Below, one piece after another: positions 7,533 to 17,152 of a stretch of DNA of 64,000 bases. A program made the translations under genes and the position numbers. The notes under the pieces were generated by a model. It saw only the letters and a list, made by a program, of their open reading frames with translations, had not been told where the DNA came from and did not search any database. Position 1 is the stretch's first letter, and every line of letters starts with the position of its first letter. Origin of the DNA: Mycetohabitans endofungorum (lineage in GTDB: Bacteria; Pseudomonadota; Gammaproteobacteria; Burkholderiales; Burkholderiaceae); assembly GCF_002927045.1 (NCBI RefSeq), contig NZ_PRDW01000004.1, positions 1 through 64,000 on the forward strand, written 5' to 3'.

Positions 7533-8372
7533 TCAGTCGGTTGGCGAATTTTTCAGGATCTCGATGCCGGCCGGGTCCTGTCGATAATAGCGCGCGAGCA
7601 GCCGGTACAGCTGCGGATACTGCTCAGCGAAGGCGTGTGGCCGTACGAACAGCGCCTCGCTGCAGACCGCGAAGAATTCCGACGGGTGTTCGGCTGCATA
7701 CGGGTCGATCAGCGAATCGCGCTCCAGGCGTGCCCAGAGGTGCGGTGGAACCGCGTCCACGCGCGCGCAGAACTGATCGTACGCGTTGTCGAAGATGTCG
7801 CCCCATTCAGTGCAGTCCAGCGCCGCATGCCAGCGGCGAATCAGCGGCGGATGGCCGTCGGCATCGCCGTCCAGCATGTCGATCTTGTGCGCGAACTCGT
7901 GGATCACGACGTTGTACGCATCGCTACCGTCGGTCATCTGCACGTCTTCCCAAGACAGGATCACCGGGCCGCCTTCCCACGCTTCGCCGCTGGCATCCTG
8001 CGTAATCTCATGGACCACGCCGGCTTCGTCCTCGACGGTTTTGCGGATCACAAACTCGCCTGGGTAGACGATGATGCCGACCCATCCGCGATACAGCTCC
8101 AAGCCCAGATTCAGCACCGGCAGGCAGGCCTGCGTGGCAATGTTCACGCAGATCTCGTCGGTCAACTCGAGCGCGTGTGTGGTTGTGAACGTCTTTTGTG
8201 CCAGGAACAGGCTGACCAGCTCGCGCAGCCGCGCCTGATCGCCGTCGGTCAAGTAGCATAGGAATGGCAGCCGTGCGCAAGTGTGTGCCCATAGCGAGTC
8301 AGAAATCGCGAACTCGCGCAGCGCGCGCTCGCGGCGCCGTCGCTCGAGCCAGTCGGAGACTTTGCTGAACAT
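7533..8372 (-). CDS. mtfA: MtfA-type zinc peptidase / Mlc-titration factor homologue
   Basis: The 279-residue cytoplasmic protein carries the gluzincin motif HEFAH at residues 158-162 and a downstream acidic element (HPSEFFAVCSE) that would supply the third zinc ligand. In E. coli MtfA binds the glucose repressor Mlc and has aminopeptidase-like activity. Whether that regulatory role holds in Burkholderia is unknown. The start MFSKVSDWLERRR was chosen because it follows the MFS gene stop by 17 bases; an upstream in-frame start would overlap that gene. It is the last gene of a merR-MFS-mtfA run. Confidence 0.85.
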   Translation of the reverse strand: MFSKVSDWLERRRRERALREFAISDSLWAHTCARLPFLCYLTDGDQARLRELVSLFLAQKTFTTTHALELTDEICVNIATQACLPVLNLGLELYRGWVGIIVYPGEFVIRKTVEDEAGVVHEITQDASGEAWEGGPVILSWEDVQMTDGSDAYNVVIHEFAHKIDMLDGDADGHPPLIRRWHAALDCTEWGDIFDNAYDQFCARVDAVPPHLWARLERDSLIDPYAAEHPSEFFAVCSEALFVRPHAFAEQYPQLYRLLARYYRQDPAGIEILKNSPTD

Positions 8373-8389
8373 CGGGTCCTGTCCGCGAT

Positions 8390-9949
8390 TCAGTCCAATG
8401 CACGCTGCCATGCAGCGAACAACCCGCCGACGAGCGCTATCGCGGCAAGAAAGTAAAAGCCATCCAGCGAAGCGAGGAAATTCGCCTGCTGCGCGACACT
8501 GCGGGCGAGCAGCGCGATGGCGACGCCGTGCGAATCACCGGACGGATTGCCGGTAGCCAGCACGCCGCGGCTTAGCGTGTCCAGTGCCGCGGAAAAAATC
8601 GGATTGTACGGGTTGGCGGCTTCGACGAGGCGGGTTTCGTGCAACGCGAGCCGATGCTGCTCGAGCATGATGATCGACGCGGTGGCGAACGAGATGGCCA
8701 GTTGCCGCACCAGGTTCTTCAACCGGTAGCCGTGGGTGAACTCCTCGATCTCGAAGACGCGGAAGGTCAGGTTCGCGACCGGCAGTACGATGAACAACAG
8801 CAACAGGCCGCGCAGCAGCAGCGGAGCGGCGAGTGCGTCGTGGCCGACCTGTGGCGACATCTGCGCCGTCCACAGCGCGGCCAGTGCCGCGAGCGCGAAT
8901 CCGGGCACGATGATCCATTTTTTGCGCGGCACGTGCTTCGAATAATGCAGGTAGACGAAGAGCAGCATGCCGGATAGCAACGATGTGATGCCGTTAAAAT
9001 ATCCCGTGCTCTCGATCGTAAAACCCAGTCCGCGCTCCATCAGCCGGGGCAGCAGGTAGCTGAACCCTGTCGATAGGTAATAGTAGAACACATAGAGCAC
9101 CAGCCCGACCTGAAACGTAGGCTCGCGCAGCGCGTGCATGCGTACCAGCGGCGCCGGGTGATGCCATTGGTGGTGGACAAACCAGGCGAGTCCGGCAATG
9201 CCGCATACGGTCAATACGATCAAGCCAGGCGAGCCGGTGAACAGCTGGAAGCGCAGCTGCGTCATGACAATCTGCAACGCGGCCTGCGCGAATGCGAACA
9301 CCAGATAGGCCCAGTAGTGCGGCTCGGTGCGGTGCGCCGGATCGACGTCCCCGGTATTGGGCAGCGACAACAGCGCGAACACGCCGAGCACGAAGCCCGC
9401 GGGCGCAGTGCAGGCGAACAGTGCCCGCCAGTCGAAATGTGACACCAGCCATGCGCCGGCGATCGGGGCGAGCGCACTGCCCAAGACGATCAGCGTAAGA
9501 AACACCCGCAGCGCGTCGGCTCGGCGCTGCGCGGTGAAGCTGATCTGGATCAGGATCCGGCATGCGCCGAGCATCGGACCCACGAAGTAGCCCTGTACGC
9601 CTCGCGCGAACAGCAGTTCTGCGGAGCTGTCGCAGAACGCCGCCAGCAGCGCGCCGGCACTGTAGAAGCTCATGCATCCGGCGATGTAGCGGCGATAGCC
9701 GATTCGCTCGACCCACCAATGCTGTTGCAGGATGCCCAGCACAGCGCCCAGCGCATAGGCGCTCGAGACCCACACCAGTTCGTCGGGGGATGCGTTGATG
9801 CCGCCGGCGATGTAGGTAGCGAAGAACGAGAAAATGGCATTGTCGAAATAGTCTAGCCCGATGACCGCCGCGAGCACCCATGACATCACCGCGTTGCCGC
9901 GGTGGGATGCGTGTGCGGTTGCGGCGCTGGATGCCGGAGCGGCGTTCAT
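8390..9949 (-). CDS. MFS multidrug exporter, DHA2 (EmrB-like) family
   Basis: The 519-residue protein has about fourteen hydrophobic segments, the number that defines the DHA2 family. It opens with LAAVIGLDYFDNAIFSFFAT and has AQRRADALRVFLTLIVLGSA in the region of conserved motif C. Such proteins are proton-driven inner-membrane exporters that often work with an EmrA-type adaptor and an outer-membrane channel. Neither partner is encoded next to it. Its ATG overlaps the stop of the MerR regulator gene by four bases, so the two are co-translated. The substrate is unknown but is probably sensed by that MerR protein. Confidence 0.88.
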   Translation of the reverse strand: MNAAPASSAATAHASHRGNAVMSWVLAAVIGLDYFDNAIFSFFATYIAGGINASPDELVWVSSAYALGAVLGILQQHWWVERIGYRRYIAGCMSFYSAGALLAAFCDSSAELLFARGVQGYFVGPMLGACRILIQISFTAQRRADALRVFLTLIVLGSALAPIAGAWLVSHFDWRALFACTAPAGFVLGVFALLSLPNTGDVDPAHRTEPHYWAYLVFAFAQAALQIVMTQLRFQLFTGSPGLIVLTVCGIAGLAWFVHHQWHHPAPLVRMHALREPTFQVGLVLYVFYYYLSTGFSYLLPRLMERGLGFTIESTGYFNGITSLLSGMLLFVYLHYSKHVPRKKWIIVPGFALAALAALWTAQMSPQVGHDALAAPLLLRGLLLLFIVLPVANLTFRVFEIEEFTHGYRLKNLVRQLAISFATASIIMLEQHRLALHETRLVEAANPYNPIFSAALDTLSRGVLATGNPSGDSHGVAIALLARSVAQQANFLASLDGFYFLAAIALVGGLFAAWQRALD

Positions 9950-10590
9950 CGGTTGCCGCCGTGGCCCGGCCCGCGCGGCGCGGGATGGGGTACTGGACGC
10001 TGACGGGCCAGCGCCGCGTCGGCATCGCGGATGGCTCGGCTCTCGTGGCCAGTGTTGACCGGGCTGGCGTTTGCGCTTGCCGGTACCGTCTTCGTGCCGT
10101 CCCGCCCACGGGCGCCGCCACGCGTCTTGCGCCGCTGTAGCGCAACGTCCACTGGGGCGCTAGCAAGTCGCTGGTCAACATAGTCCAGGTCGTGCTGTAA
10201 CTGCATCCGTAGCGCTTGTGCGGCTTTCAGTTCGTTGCCCATCTGGGCGACACGTTGATCCAGGATGTCCAACTGTGTGGTCAGTGAGGCGCGCCATGCG
10301 GCGAGCGCGGCAGGCGAGAGACGCGGGTGGTTCTCGCCTGCCGGCGCCTCGAACGGCTGCTTCAGCAGCGCAGTGATCGCCGTGAGTGAAAAACCCAATG
10401 AGCGCATCCGCAAAATGCGTGCGAAGCGATCGAGATCGGTTTGCTCGTACAGCCGGTAACGTCCCTTGCTGCGGGTGGGCGTTGCCAGTCCCAGTTCCTC
10501 ATAGTACTTCAGCGTGCGCGGTGTCACGCCGAGCCGGGTGGCGGCTTCGCTGACGGTCACCAGTGCGTAAGGGGGATCGGCAGGGCGCAT
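9946..10590 (-). CDS. MerR-family transcriptional regulator
   Basis: The 214-residue protein has a classic N-terminal winged-helix: VSEAATRLGVTPRTLKYYEE, then RYRLYEQTDLDRFARILRMR and GFSLTAITALLK (residues about 11-75). The dimerisation coiled coil follows at roughly 95-140 (TTQLDILDQRVAQMGNELKA). The last 65 residues are Arg/Pro/Gly-rich and probably disordered, with no clustered Cys or His metal-binding loop, so the inducer is more likely an organic compound than a metal. The gene is first in an operon with the MFS exporter (four-base overlap) and mtfA. A MerR-type operator with a 19-base promoter spacer lies upstream at 10623-10656. Confidence 0.92.
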   Translation of the reverse strand: MRPADPPYALVTVSEAATRLGVTPRTLKYYEELGLATPTRSKGRYRLYEQTDLDRFARILRMRSLGFSLTAITALLKQPFEAPAGENHPRLSPAALAAWRASLTTQLDILDQRVAQMGNELKAAQALRMQLQHDLDYVDQRLASAPVDVALQRRKTRGGARGRDGTKTVPASANASPVNTGHESRAIRDADAALARQRPVPHPAPRGPGHGGNR

Positions 10591-10622
10591 CGCGCGGTTC
10601 GGTTCGACGAGGGGGGAAACCG

Positions 10623-10656
10623 ATTATACATAAACCTGTACGTTCACGTTCAGGTT
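10623..10656 (-). promoter_or_regulatory. MerR-type operator and promoter of the merR-MFS-mtfA operon
   Basis: A near-palindrome spans 10633-10656, with AACCTG (10633-10638) and CAGGTT (10651-10656) as outer arms. On the minus strand CTGAAC (complement of 10648-10653) and TATAAT (complement of 10623-10628) are separated by 19 bases, the overlong spacer that MerR-family activators correct by twisting DNA. It starts 33 bases before the regulator gene, which suggests autoregulation. Confidence 0.65.
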
Positions 10657-10790
10657 GGTCGAGGCTGGCCTGCCTGCGGGCGCTTTTACGTAGCTTCTGG
10701 CGCTCACACGCATCGTTGCAGCGGCTCATTGCCGATTTCGTGGGCTTGCTCCACTAGATCGCGCCATACCGTGCCAACAGCGCAGCCGCA

Positions 10791-10830
10791 TGAAAAAACA
10801 AACCCCATGTTCCGAAAAACATGGGGTTCG
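10791..10830 (-). terminator. Rho-independent terminator downstream of rho
   Basis: AACCCCATGTT (10801-10811) and AACATGGGGTT (10818-10828) form an 11-pair stem. On the minus strand it is followed by a T-rich tract (complement of 10800-10793). It lies about 60 bases after the rho stop codon. The remaining 10657-10790 stretch shows no gene. Confidence 0.85.
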
Positions 10831-10891
10831 TCAGCAGCCTGAGCGTCGGCAACGCCGACGGTTTGGCGGATCGACGACGCGCGTGCTGCGC

Positions 10892-12154
10892 TTAACCGCC
10901 GCGGCGCATCATGTCGAAAAACTCCGAATTGCTCTTGGTCTGCTTCAGCTTGTCGAGCAGGAATTCCATGGCTTCGATTTCATCCATGTCATGGATGAAC
11001 TTACGCAGCACCCAGATCTTTTGCAGGATTTCTGGCTTGATCAGCAATTCCTCGCGACGGGTGCCCGATTTGTTCAGGTTGATCGACGGATAGACCCGCT
11101 TTTCCGCGAGGCGCCGTTCCAGATGCACCTCCATGTTGCCGGTGCCCTTAAACTCCTCATAGATCACGTCGTCCATGCGGCTGCCGGTTTCGATCAGCGC
11201 AGTGCCGATGATCGTCAGCGAACCGCCTTCCTCCACGTTGCGTGCCGCACCGAAGAAGCGCTTCGGGCGTTGCAGCGCATTGGCGTCGACGCCCCCGGTC
11301 AAGACCTTGCCCGATGCCGGCACGACGGTGTTGTAGGCGCGTGCGAGCCGCGTGATCGAGTCCAGCAGGATCACCACGTCGTGCTTCATCTCGACCAGCC
11401 GCTTGGCCTTCTCGATCACCATTTCGGCGACCTGCACGTGACGCGATGCGGGTTCGTCAAACGTGGACGCAATCACCTCGCCGGCCACCGAGCGCTGCAT
11501 TTCAGTGACTTCTTCCGGGCGCTCGTCGATCAGCAGCACGAACAATGTGACATCCGGATGGTTTGACTTGATCGCATGCGCGATGTGCTGCAGCATCACG
11601 GTCTTGCCCGACTTCGGCGACGCGACCAGCAGTCCGCGCTGGCCTTTGCCGATCGGTGCAATCATGTCGATGATGCGGCCGGTGATGTTTTCCTCGCCGC
11701 GCATGTCGCGCTCGAGCGACAGCGGCTTGTTTGGATGCAGCGGCGTGAGGTTCTCGAACATGATCTTGTGTTTCGAGGCCTCGGGCGGCTGTCCGTTGAC
11801 TTTATCGACCTTGACCAGCGCGAAATACCGCTCGCCGTCTTTTGGCGTACGTACCTCGCCTTCGATCGTGTCGCCGGTGTGCAGGTTGAAACGGCGGATT
11901 TGCGACGGACTGATGTAGATGTCGTCGGTGCTCGCCAGATACGATGTCTCGGGCGAGCGTAAAAAGCCAAAACCATCCGGCAGCACTTCGAGGGTGCCGT
12001 CGCCGAAGATGGTTTCACCCGTCTTGGCGCGCTTTTTCAGAATTGCGAACATCAACTCCTGTTTGCGCAGGCGGTTCGCGTTTTCGATCTCCAGGCCATT
12101 GGCCATTTCGATCAAAGCGGATACGTGTTGCGACTTGAGCTCGGATAAATGCAT
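10892..12154 (-). CDS. rho: Transcription termination factor Rho
   Basis: The 420-residue hexameric RNA helicase has its N-terminal helical domain at about 1-45 and an OB-fold RNA-binding domain with RNP1 DGFGFLR at 60-66. The Walker A motif ASPKSGKT is at 178-185, and the Walker B/Q-loop region [20 protein letters not shown] follows near 262. Length and motifs match the standard proteobacterial enzyme. It binds C-rich unstructured transcripts and pulls RNA polymerase off at factor-dependent terminators. The gene lies after trxA on the same strand, a common order in proteobacteria. The 210-base leader between them contains two inverted repeats, and rho is usually autoregulated in its leader. 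Confidence 0.98.
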   Translation of the reverse strand: MHLSELKSQHVSALIEMANGLEIENANRLRKQELMFAILKKRAKTGETIFGDGTLEVLPDGFGFLRSPETSYLASTDDIYISPSQIRRFNLHTGDTIEGEVRTPKDGERYFALVKVDKVNGQPPEASKHKIMFENLTPLHPNKPLSLERDMRGEENITGRIIDMIAPIGKGQRGLLVASPKSGKTVMLQHIAHAIKSNHPDVTLFVLLIDERPEEVTEMQRSVAGEVIASTFDEPASRHVQVAEMVIEKAKRLVEMKHDVVILLDSITRLARAYNTVVPASGKVLTGGVDANALQRPKRFFGAARNVEEGGSLTIIGTALIETGSRMDDVIYEEFKGTGNMEVHLERRLAEKRVYPSINLNKSGTRREELLIKPEILQKIWVLRKFIHDMDEIEAMEFLLDKLKQTKSNSEFFDMMRRGG

Positions 12155-12267
12155 ACAGGAATCCCGCCAGGGAAAGAGGAGAAGCGACAGAAAGGGGAGG
12201 GGAGTCGTCGGGCGACGGGCCCGGTTAGGATGTTATACGATTTGAAACGTATTCAACTTTTCTGATC

Positions 12268-12290
12268 TTAGCATAGCATAGCGATGCTAA
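12268..12290. other. Inverted repeat in the rho leader region
   Basis: TTAGCAT (12268-12274) and ATGCTAA (12284-12290) flank a 9-base loop. It is AT-rich against a GC-rich background and lies about 115 bases before the rho start, so it may be part of the rho promoter or control region. Confidence 0.4.
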
Positions 12291-12309
12291 TTCGAGCATG
12301 GTCGCGATG

Positions 12310-12358
12310 CGGCGCCCGTTGCATCCTCGCAACAAGCGCCGTCCCGATGCGGGCGCCG
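12310..12358. other. Strong stem-loop between trxA and rho
   Basis: CGGCGCCCG (12310-12318) and CGGGCGCCG (12350-12358) are perfect complements around a 31-base loop, starting eight bases after the trxA stop. No T run follows on the minus strand, so it is more likely an mRNA stabiliser or a factor-dependent pause site than an intrinsic terminator. Confidence 0.5.
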
Positions 12359-12366
12359 CCGAGGGC

Positions 12367-12693
12367 TCAGATATGGCTGTCGATCAGCGCCGTGATTTGG
12401 GCCTTCGACAATGCGCCGACCTTCGTCTGGGCCGCTACGCCGTTCTTGAATAGGATCAACGTCGGAATGCCCCGCACGCTAAACTTGGCCGGCGTCGACG
12501 GATTCTGATCGACATTGATCTTGGCGACCTGCAGGCGGTCGCCGTAGTCGCGTGCTACTTCGTCCAGTAGCGGCGCGATCATCTTGCACGGGCCGCACCA
12601 TTCCGCCCAGAAGTCGAGAAGGACGGGCTTGTCCGCCTTGAGGACGTCCTGCTCGAAAGAAGCATCGGTGATGTGCTTGATTTGTTCGCTCAT
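12367..12693 (-). CDS. trxA: Thioredoxin 1
   Basis: The 108-residue protein carries the redox motif WCGPC at positions 32-36 in the context [20 protein letters not shown]. The cis-proline segment [13 protein letters not shown] lies near 73-85. It is the general cytoplasmic disulfide reductase that supplies electrons to ribonucleotide reductase, methionine sulfoxide reductases and others. The start [13 protein letters not shown] was preferred over a longer in-frame extension because it gives the exact family length. It lies upstream of rho. Confidence 0.97.
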   Translation of the reverse strand: MSEQIKHITDASFEQDVLKADKPVLLDFWAEWCGPCKMIAPLLDEVARDYGDRLQVAKINVDQNPSTPAKFSVRGIPTLILFKNGVAAQTKVGALSKAQITALIDSHI

Positions 12694-12925
12694 TATCGCG
12701 TTACCTCTAAAGGCCCCGGGGGCGGTCTCATGATGGCCCCCCGTGTGCCCGATCTCCAAAAACCCGTCCGGCGGCATGCTGCTGCCGCGCGGCGGCCCTC
12801 GCGAAGCGCAACGGCGGGACTACCCCGCCCGTTCGCAGGTCATTCAGCCGTCATCTTAACGTAATTCGTTCTCCGTCGTGCGCGGTGGCGTCGCGACGCA
12901 ATCCAGTGCTAGAATACGCCGTGAC

Positions 12926-13015
12926 GGGCCTCCTCGCATGGTGGCGCGGTCAACCTGGTCAGGTCGGGAACGAAGCAGCCACAGCCGTTTTCCGCCAGTG
13001 CCGAGGGTTGGGCTC
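12926..13015 (+). ncRNA. ffs: 4.5S (signal recognition particle) RNA
   Basis: The segment contains the conserved SRP apical domain: GGTCAGGTCGGGAACGAAGC (12959-12977), followed by AGCCACAG, with the GGAA tetraloop and the asymmetric internal loop. The flanking GGGCCTCC and GAGGGTTGGGCTC pair to close the hairpin. TAGAAT at 12910-12915 is a good -10 box just upstream. With Ffh it targets membrane proteins to the translocon. The exact ends are estimated from pairing and may be a few bases off. The rest of 12694-13149 shows no other gene. Confidence 0.9.
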
Positions 13016-13149
13016 GTCACCTTCCTCTTTCCGATCGCCCGATCGGGCTGTTCCGCTCCCATCGTTCCCGGTGTCAACGTAATGTTCATCCGCGGCGTGC
13101 GACCGACTTCGCGCGTGGTGCGCGTGAGCGTTGCTGATACAATTTCACG

Positions 13150-15693
13150 ATGACCTATCAAGTTCTCGCACGCAAGTGGCGGCCCAAGGATTTCGCGTCG
13201 CTCGTCGGCCAGGAGCACGTGGTGCGCGCGCTCACCCATGCGCTGCAAGCGCAGCGGCTGCATCACGCTTATTTGTTCACCGGCACGCGCGGCGTCGGCA
13301 AGACTACGCTATCGCGGATCTTGGCCAAGGCGCTCAATTGCGAGACCGGCATTACCGCCACGCCGTGCGGTGTATGCAAGGCGTGTCGCGAAATCGACGA
13401 AGGGCGCTTCGTCGACTACGTTGAAATGGACGCAGCCAGCAACCGAGGCGTTGACGAGATGGCGGCGCTGCTCGAGCGCGCCGTCTACGCGCCGGTCGAT
13501 GCGCGCTTCAAGGTTTACATGATCGACGAAGTACACATGCTGACCCATCACGCGTTCAACTCGATGCTTAAGACGCTCGAGGAGCCGCCGGCGCATGTGA
13601 AGTTCATTCTCGCGACGACGGATCCGCAGAAGATTCCCGTCACTGTGTTATCGCGCTGTTTGCAGTTCAATCTCAAACAGATGCCCGCAGGCCATATCGT
13701 GTCGCACTTGGAACGTATCCTGGCCGACGAAGGTATCGGTTTCGAGACGCAGGCGTTGCGCCTGTTGTCGCGCGCCGCGGATGGCAGCATGCGCGATGCG
13801 CTGTCGTTGACCGATCAGGCGATCGCGTACGCGGCAGGCGTGGTGACCGAGCAGGCCGTACGGGGCATGCTCGGCGCACTAGACCAAAGCTACCTGGTGC
13901 GCTTGCTGGATGCGGTCGCTGTGCGCGACGGCGCCGCGGTACGCTCGGTGGCTGACGAGATGGCCGCGCGCAGCTTGTCGTTCTCGACTGCGCTGCAGGA
14001 TTTGTCCAGCCTGCTGCATCGGATTGCGTGGGCGCAGGTGGTGCCCGACTCGGTGCTGGACGAATGGCCGGAAGCAGCGGACGTCCGGCGTTTTGCGCAG
14101 CAGTTGACGCCCGAAGCTGTGCAGCTCTATTACCAGATCGCGACGATTGGTCGCGCTGAACTGGGGCTGGCCCCGGACGAGTATGCTGGTTTCACGATGG
14201 CGTTGTTGCGCATGCTTGCGTTCGGTACTGTCGATGCAATGCGTGGGTCTGCGCCGGCGGATATGCCGCCGGCAGCCGGCATGCCGGAGGTAGGCGCACC
14301 GGGCACCGGCGGCGGCCCGACAGCCGGTGACGCGCGCGCCGTCGGCGCCACGCCACGCGAACCTGCACAGCGCTTGCACGCCCGTGCAGCGACGCAGGCT
14401 CTCGCCATGTCCACCCATGCCGCCGGGGCGGTGCAGACGGCTGCACGTTCGCCTGGCGTACCTGCGGCTGCGCGCGGTGGGGCTGACGCGGATGAGGCAA
14501 TGCAGGAGCAAGGGGCCCGCACGGAGGTGGCGTGCACGAACGCGACGCAGACGAGCACCGCCAGCACTGATGCGACCGGCATGGGCGCGACCCAGACGCA
14601 GCTGGACGGGACCAGCGTGCCCCACACGGATGATGGTCTGACGGACGCGGTCGAGGCCGGTCCGAGCCAACCCCCATTGAAGGAGGACGTTGCCGCTCCA
14701 TCGTCGCCACAACCGGTTTCCTCGCCCCCGGACCCATCGCGCGCTGGCAGTCCGGCCAGCGCGGCGCTTGGCATGCTGCGGGGTAAGGGAATCCGCGTTT
14801 CAAGCGAGCGCGGTCGTGCGCCGGCGGCTGCGTCGGGCGCCATCCGATCTGAGGCGACGACGGCGCCGGGTGTGGACGGCGACGGCGCCGCCGCGCCGCT
14901 TCGCGCGAAAGCGGCGTCCGCGGCAGCACAGCTCGCCGAACGGCTGGCGGCCAGCGCTGCCGCTGGCGCCCGGCGCCCGGGGCCGCGCAGCAATGGCCAG
15001 CAGCGGGTCGCTGTCGCGTCAGGTGGCGCGACGCGCGCGTCTGGCGCGGCCCCCGGCGCGGGCGACGCACAGGGCGCTGCTCGCGCATCGGCGCCGGCGG
15101 TGGCGCCCTGGGATGACGCGCCGCCCGACGACGAGTTCGTGCCGCTGTCTGCGTATGACGGCGCCTTCGATGTCGGCGAGCCCAATTTCGCCGCGCTGGC
15201 GGATGACTCGGCGCCCGACGTGCCGGCTGCTGTGCAGCCGCCGGCACCAGTCGATGACACGCCGTTGCCGCCGGCTGTGTCTCTTGCGCCGCTCGGCTAC
15301 GACGGCGACTGGCCGACATTGGCCGCCTCGCTGTCGCTCCGCGGCATTGCGTACCAGCTTGCGTTTCACAGTGAGCTTATGGCGTGTGACGGTGACGAGC
15401 TGACATTGTGCGTGCCGGTGCCGCAATATGCGGACGCGGCACACGCCGGCAAGCTGAAGGCCGCGCTTGAAGCGGCCCTAGGTAGGCCGGTTCGCGTGAC
15501 CGTATCGGTTGGCCCTGCACGCCGCACGGCCGCGGCCGTGGAGGCCGCGCGGCGCGCGCAGCAACAGCAGCAAGCCGAGCGCGAGATCAACGTGGACCCG
15601 TTCGTACAGACGCTGATCCGCGAGTTCGGCGCGACGATCGTGCCGGGTTCAATTCGCCCGCTTGGCGCCGACCACCGCGTATCTAGCGCATGA
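13150..15693 (+). CDS. dnaX: DNA polymerase III subunits tau/gamma
   Basis: The 847-residue protein opens [20 protein letters not shown]. The Walker A motif GTRGVGKT is at 45-52 and zinc-binding cysteines are at 64, 73, 76 and 79. MIDEVHML (Walker B) lies near 125 and the SRC arginine-finger motif near 168. The clamp-loader core ends near residue 360. About 300 residues of Ala/Pro/Thr/Gly-rich linker follow, then the alpha-subunit-binding domain (about 700-830). It loads the beta clamp and couples the polymerases. I see no A-rich slippery heptamer in the linker, so only the long tau form may be made by the E. coli type of frameshifting. It is followed by the ybaB and recR genes, the standard order. 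Confidence 0.97.
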   Translation: MTYQVLARKWRPKDFASLVGQEHVVRALTHALQAQRLHHAYLFTGTRGVGKTTLSRILAKALNCETGITATPCGVCKACREIDEGRFVDYVEMDAASNRGVDEMAALLERAVYAPVDARFKVYMIDEVHMLTHHAFNSMLKTLEEPPAHVKFILATTDPQKIPVTVLSRCLQFNLKQMPAGHIVSHLERILADEGIGFETQALRLLSRAADGSMRDALSLTDQAIAYAAGVVTEQAVRGMLGALDQSYLVRLLDAVAVRDGAAVRSVADEMAARSLSFSTALQDLSSLLHRIAWAQVVPDSVLDEWPEAADVRRFAQQLTPEAVQLYYQIATIGRAELGLAPDEYAGFTMALLRMLAFGTVDAMRGSAPADMPPAAGMPEVGAPGTGGGPTAGDARAVGATPREPAQRLHARAATQALAMSTHAAGAVQTAARSPGVPAAARGGADADEAMQEQGARTEVACTNATQTSTASTDATGMGATQTQLDGTSVPHTDDGLTDAVEAGPSQPPLKEDVAAPSSPQPVSSPPDPSRAGSPASAALGMLRGKGIRVSSERGRAPAAASGAIRSEATTAPGVDGDGAAAPLRAKAASAAAQLAERLAASAAAGARRPGPRSNGQQRVAVASGGATRASGAAPGAGDAQGAARASAPAVAPWDDAPPDDEFVPLSAYDGAFDVGEPNFAALADDSAPDVPAAVQPPAPVDDTPLPPAVSLAPLGYDGDWPTLAASLSLRGIAYQLAFHSELMACDGDELTLCVPVPQYADAAHAGKLKAALEAALGRPVRVTVSVGPARRTAAAVEAARRAQQQQQAEREINVDPFVQTLIREFGATIVPGSIRPLGADHRVSSA

Positions 15694-15736
15694 CCGGCCA
15701 ACGCAGCATTCCCCCGCTATTCGAAGGAGTTCCATG

Positions 15737-16063
15737 ATGATGAAGGGCCAACTCGCCGGCTTGATGAAGCAGGCGCAGCAAATGCAGGAAAACATGAAGC
15801 AGATGCAGGAGCAGCTCGCGCAGATCGAGATCGAGGGCCAGTCCGGCGCCGGTCTCGTGAAGGTGACGATGACCTGCAAAAACGAAGTGCGTCGCGTCAC
15901 GATCGATCCGAGCCTGTTGGCCGATGACAAGGACATGCTCGAGGACCTGGTCGCCGCCGCGTTCAATGATGCGGTGCGCAAGGCGGAGGCGACGGCGCAG
16001 GAGAAAATGTCCGGTATGACCGCGGGGCTGCCGCTGCCACCAGGTTTCAAGCTGCCATTCTGA
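15737..16063 (+). CDS. YbaB/EbfC family nucleoid-associated protein
   Basis: The 108-residue protein is rich in Gln and Met at its front ([20 protein letters not shown], a coiled coil) and ends PPGFKLPF. These are family hallmarks. YbaB dimers bind DNA and help organise the nucleoid, and the gene is almost always placed between dnaX and recR as here. Three ATG codons occur in a row at 15734-15742. The second gives seven bases to AAGGAG and the usual Burkholderia N-terminus MMKGQ. Confidence 0.95.
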   Translation: MMKGQLAGLMKQAQQMQENMKQMQEQLAQIEIEGQSGAGLVKVTMTCKNEVRRVTIDPSLLADDKDMLEDLVAAAFNDAVRKAEATAQEKMSGMTAGLPLPPGFKLPF

Positions 16064-16133
16064 TTTTGCGTGGGCCGTTGATGAAGGAACGTGTCGTGTT
16101 TCGACTCCCGGCGTGTGTTGGCGCGCGACGCCT

Positions 16134-16736
16134 ATGAACGTGAAGCCGCCGTCCGCGCTGGCCGCGCTGATCGAAGCGCTGCGCATGTTGCCCGGTGTCG
16201 GACCGAAGTCCGCGCAGCGTATCGCTTATCACCTGATGCAGCATGACCGAGACGGGGCGCAGCGGCTCGGGCGGTCGCTGCTGCACGCGACGCAGGTGCT
16301 CAAGCATTGCGAGCGGTGTAACACGTTCACCGAGCGCGACGTATGCGAGCTGTGTAGCGACGAGCAGCGCGATCCGACGCTGCTATGCGTGGTCGAGACA
16401 CCCGCCGACCAAATCATGCTCGAGCAGACGCTCGCTTATTGCGGGCTGTATTTTGTGCTAATGGGACGCTTGAGCCCGCTTGACGGCATTGGGCCGCGCG
16501 AGATCCATTTCGACCGGCTGATGCGCCGGGCGACCGACGGCGTGGTCAGTGAGGTCGTGTTGGCTACCAACTTCACGAATGAAGGCGAGGCGACTGCCCA
16601 TTACCTGGGCCAGATGCTCAAGGCGCGCGGCCTGACGGTCACGCGGTTGGCCCGCGGCGTGCCCGTCGGCGGTGAACTCGAATATGTCGACGCCGGCACG
16701 ATCGCCCGCGCGGTACTGGACCGGCGCTCGGTCTGA
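16134..16736 (+). CDS. recR: Recombination mediator protein RecR
   Basis: The 200-residue protein has a helix-hairpin-helix at about 18-36 ([17 protein letters not shown]). A four-cysteine zinc finger follows at 59, 62, 71 and 74, then a Toprim domain with [14 protein letters not shown] and its acidic residues. RecR works with RecO and RecF to load RecA on gapped DNA. The start at 16134 was chosen over a codon 21 bases upstream because it gives the standard length. It is the third gene of the dnaX-ybaB-recR group. Confidence 0.96.
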   Translation: MNVKPPSALAALIEALRMLPGVGPKSAQRIAYHLMQHDRDGAQRLGRSLLHATQVLKHCERCNTFTERDVCELCSDEQRDPTLLCVVETPADQIMLEQTLAYCGLYFVLMGRLSPLDGIGPREIHFDRLMRRATDGVVSEVVLATNFTNEGEATAHYLGQMLKARGLTVTRLARGVPVGGELEYVDAGTIARAVLDRRSV

Positions 16737-16754
16737 ACGCGTGCCGTCGATCAA

Positions 16755-17020
16755 GTCGAACGAGTTGCAGGAGACACAATGGCCGCGATGCCGGCGGCGC
16801 TCAGCACCGGCATCGTTTCGCCCGGCTGAAGCACGGCGCGGTTCGCCAGCGCATGGTGCGATGTGCCGTAGGTCAGCGTGAATGCAGCGGCGACGCCGAA
16901 GTCGATTTTCGGTGGCAGCGGCAGGCACGCGGCCGCGAGCGCGGCCCCCTATTCGGCGAAGACGCCTATGCCGATGTATGCGACGACGCGATCCCCGGGC
17001 TTGAAGCGCGTCCAGTGTAG
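16755..17020 (-). pseudogene. NADPH:quinone oxidoreductase (MDR family) fragment
   Basis: The minus strand reads RFKPGDRVVAYIGIGVFAE, a TAG at 16949-16951, then PLPPKIDFGVAAAFTLTYGT and SHHALANRAVLQPGETMPVL. This is the central segment of a zinc-independent quinone oxidoreductase/medium-chain dehydrogenase: the GDRV turn, the AAAFTLTYGT helix and the approach to the nucleotide-binding loop. The fragment covers only about 90 of some 330 residues and has lost both ends. The rest of 16737-17152 shows no gene. Confidence 0.75.
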
Positions 17021-17152
17021 ACTATTGCGAACGCTCGTGCCTTTTATTCGGTACGGCTCGGCGGCCGGGATGACTGCTGCTGTACGTCGCATGATCGGGT
17101 GGTGCGCCCGATTGCTATCCGTTGGCAAAACATCCTCGGTTACAATCGCCTG

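Noticed and set aside
8994-10181. 395-codon Arg-rich frame on the minus strand
   Set aside because: It runs out of frame through the MFS exporter and MerR genes and has the Arg-rich composition of a shadow frame.
14130-15319. Two frames of about 375 codons on the minus strand of dnaX
   Set aside because: Low-complexity shadows of the dnaX linker.
13150-15693. Programmed frameshift site in dnaX
   Set aside because: No A-rich heptamer of the E. coli kind could be found in the linker region.
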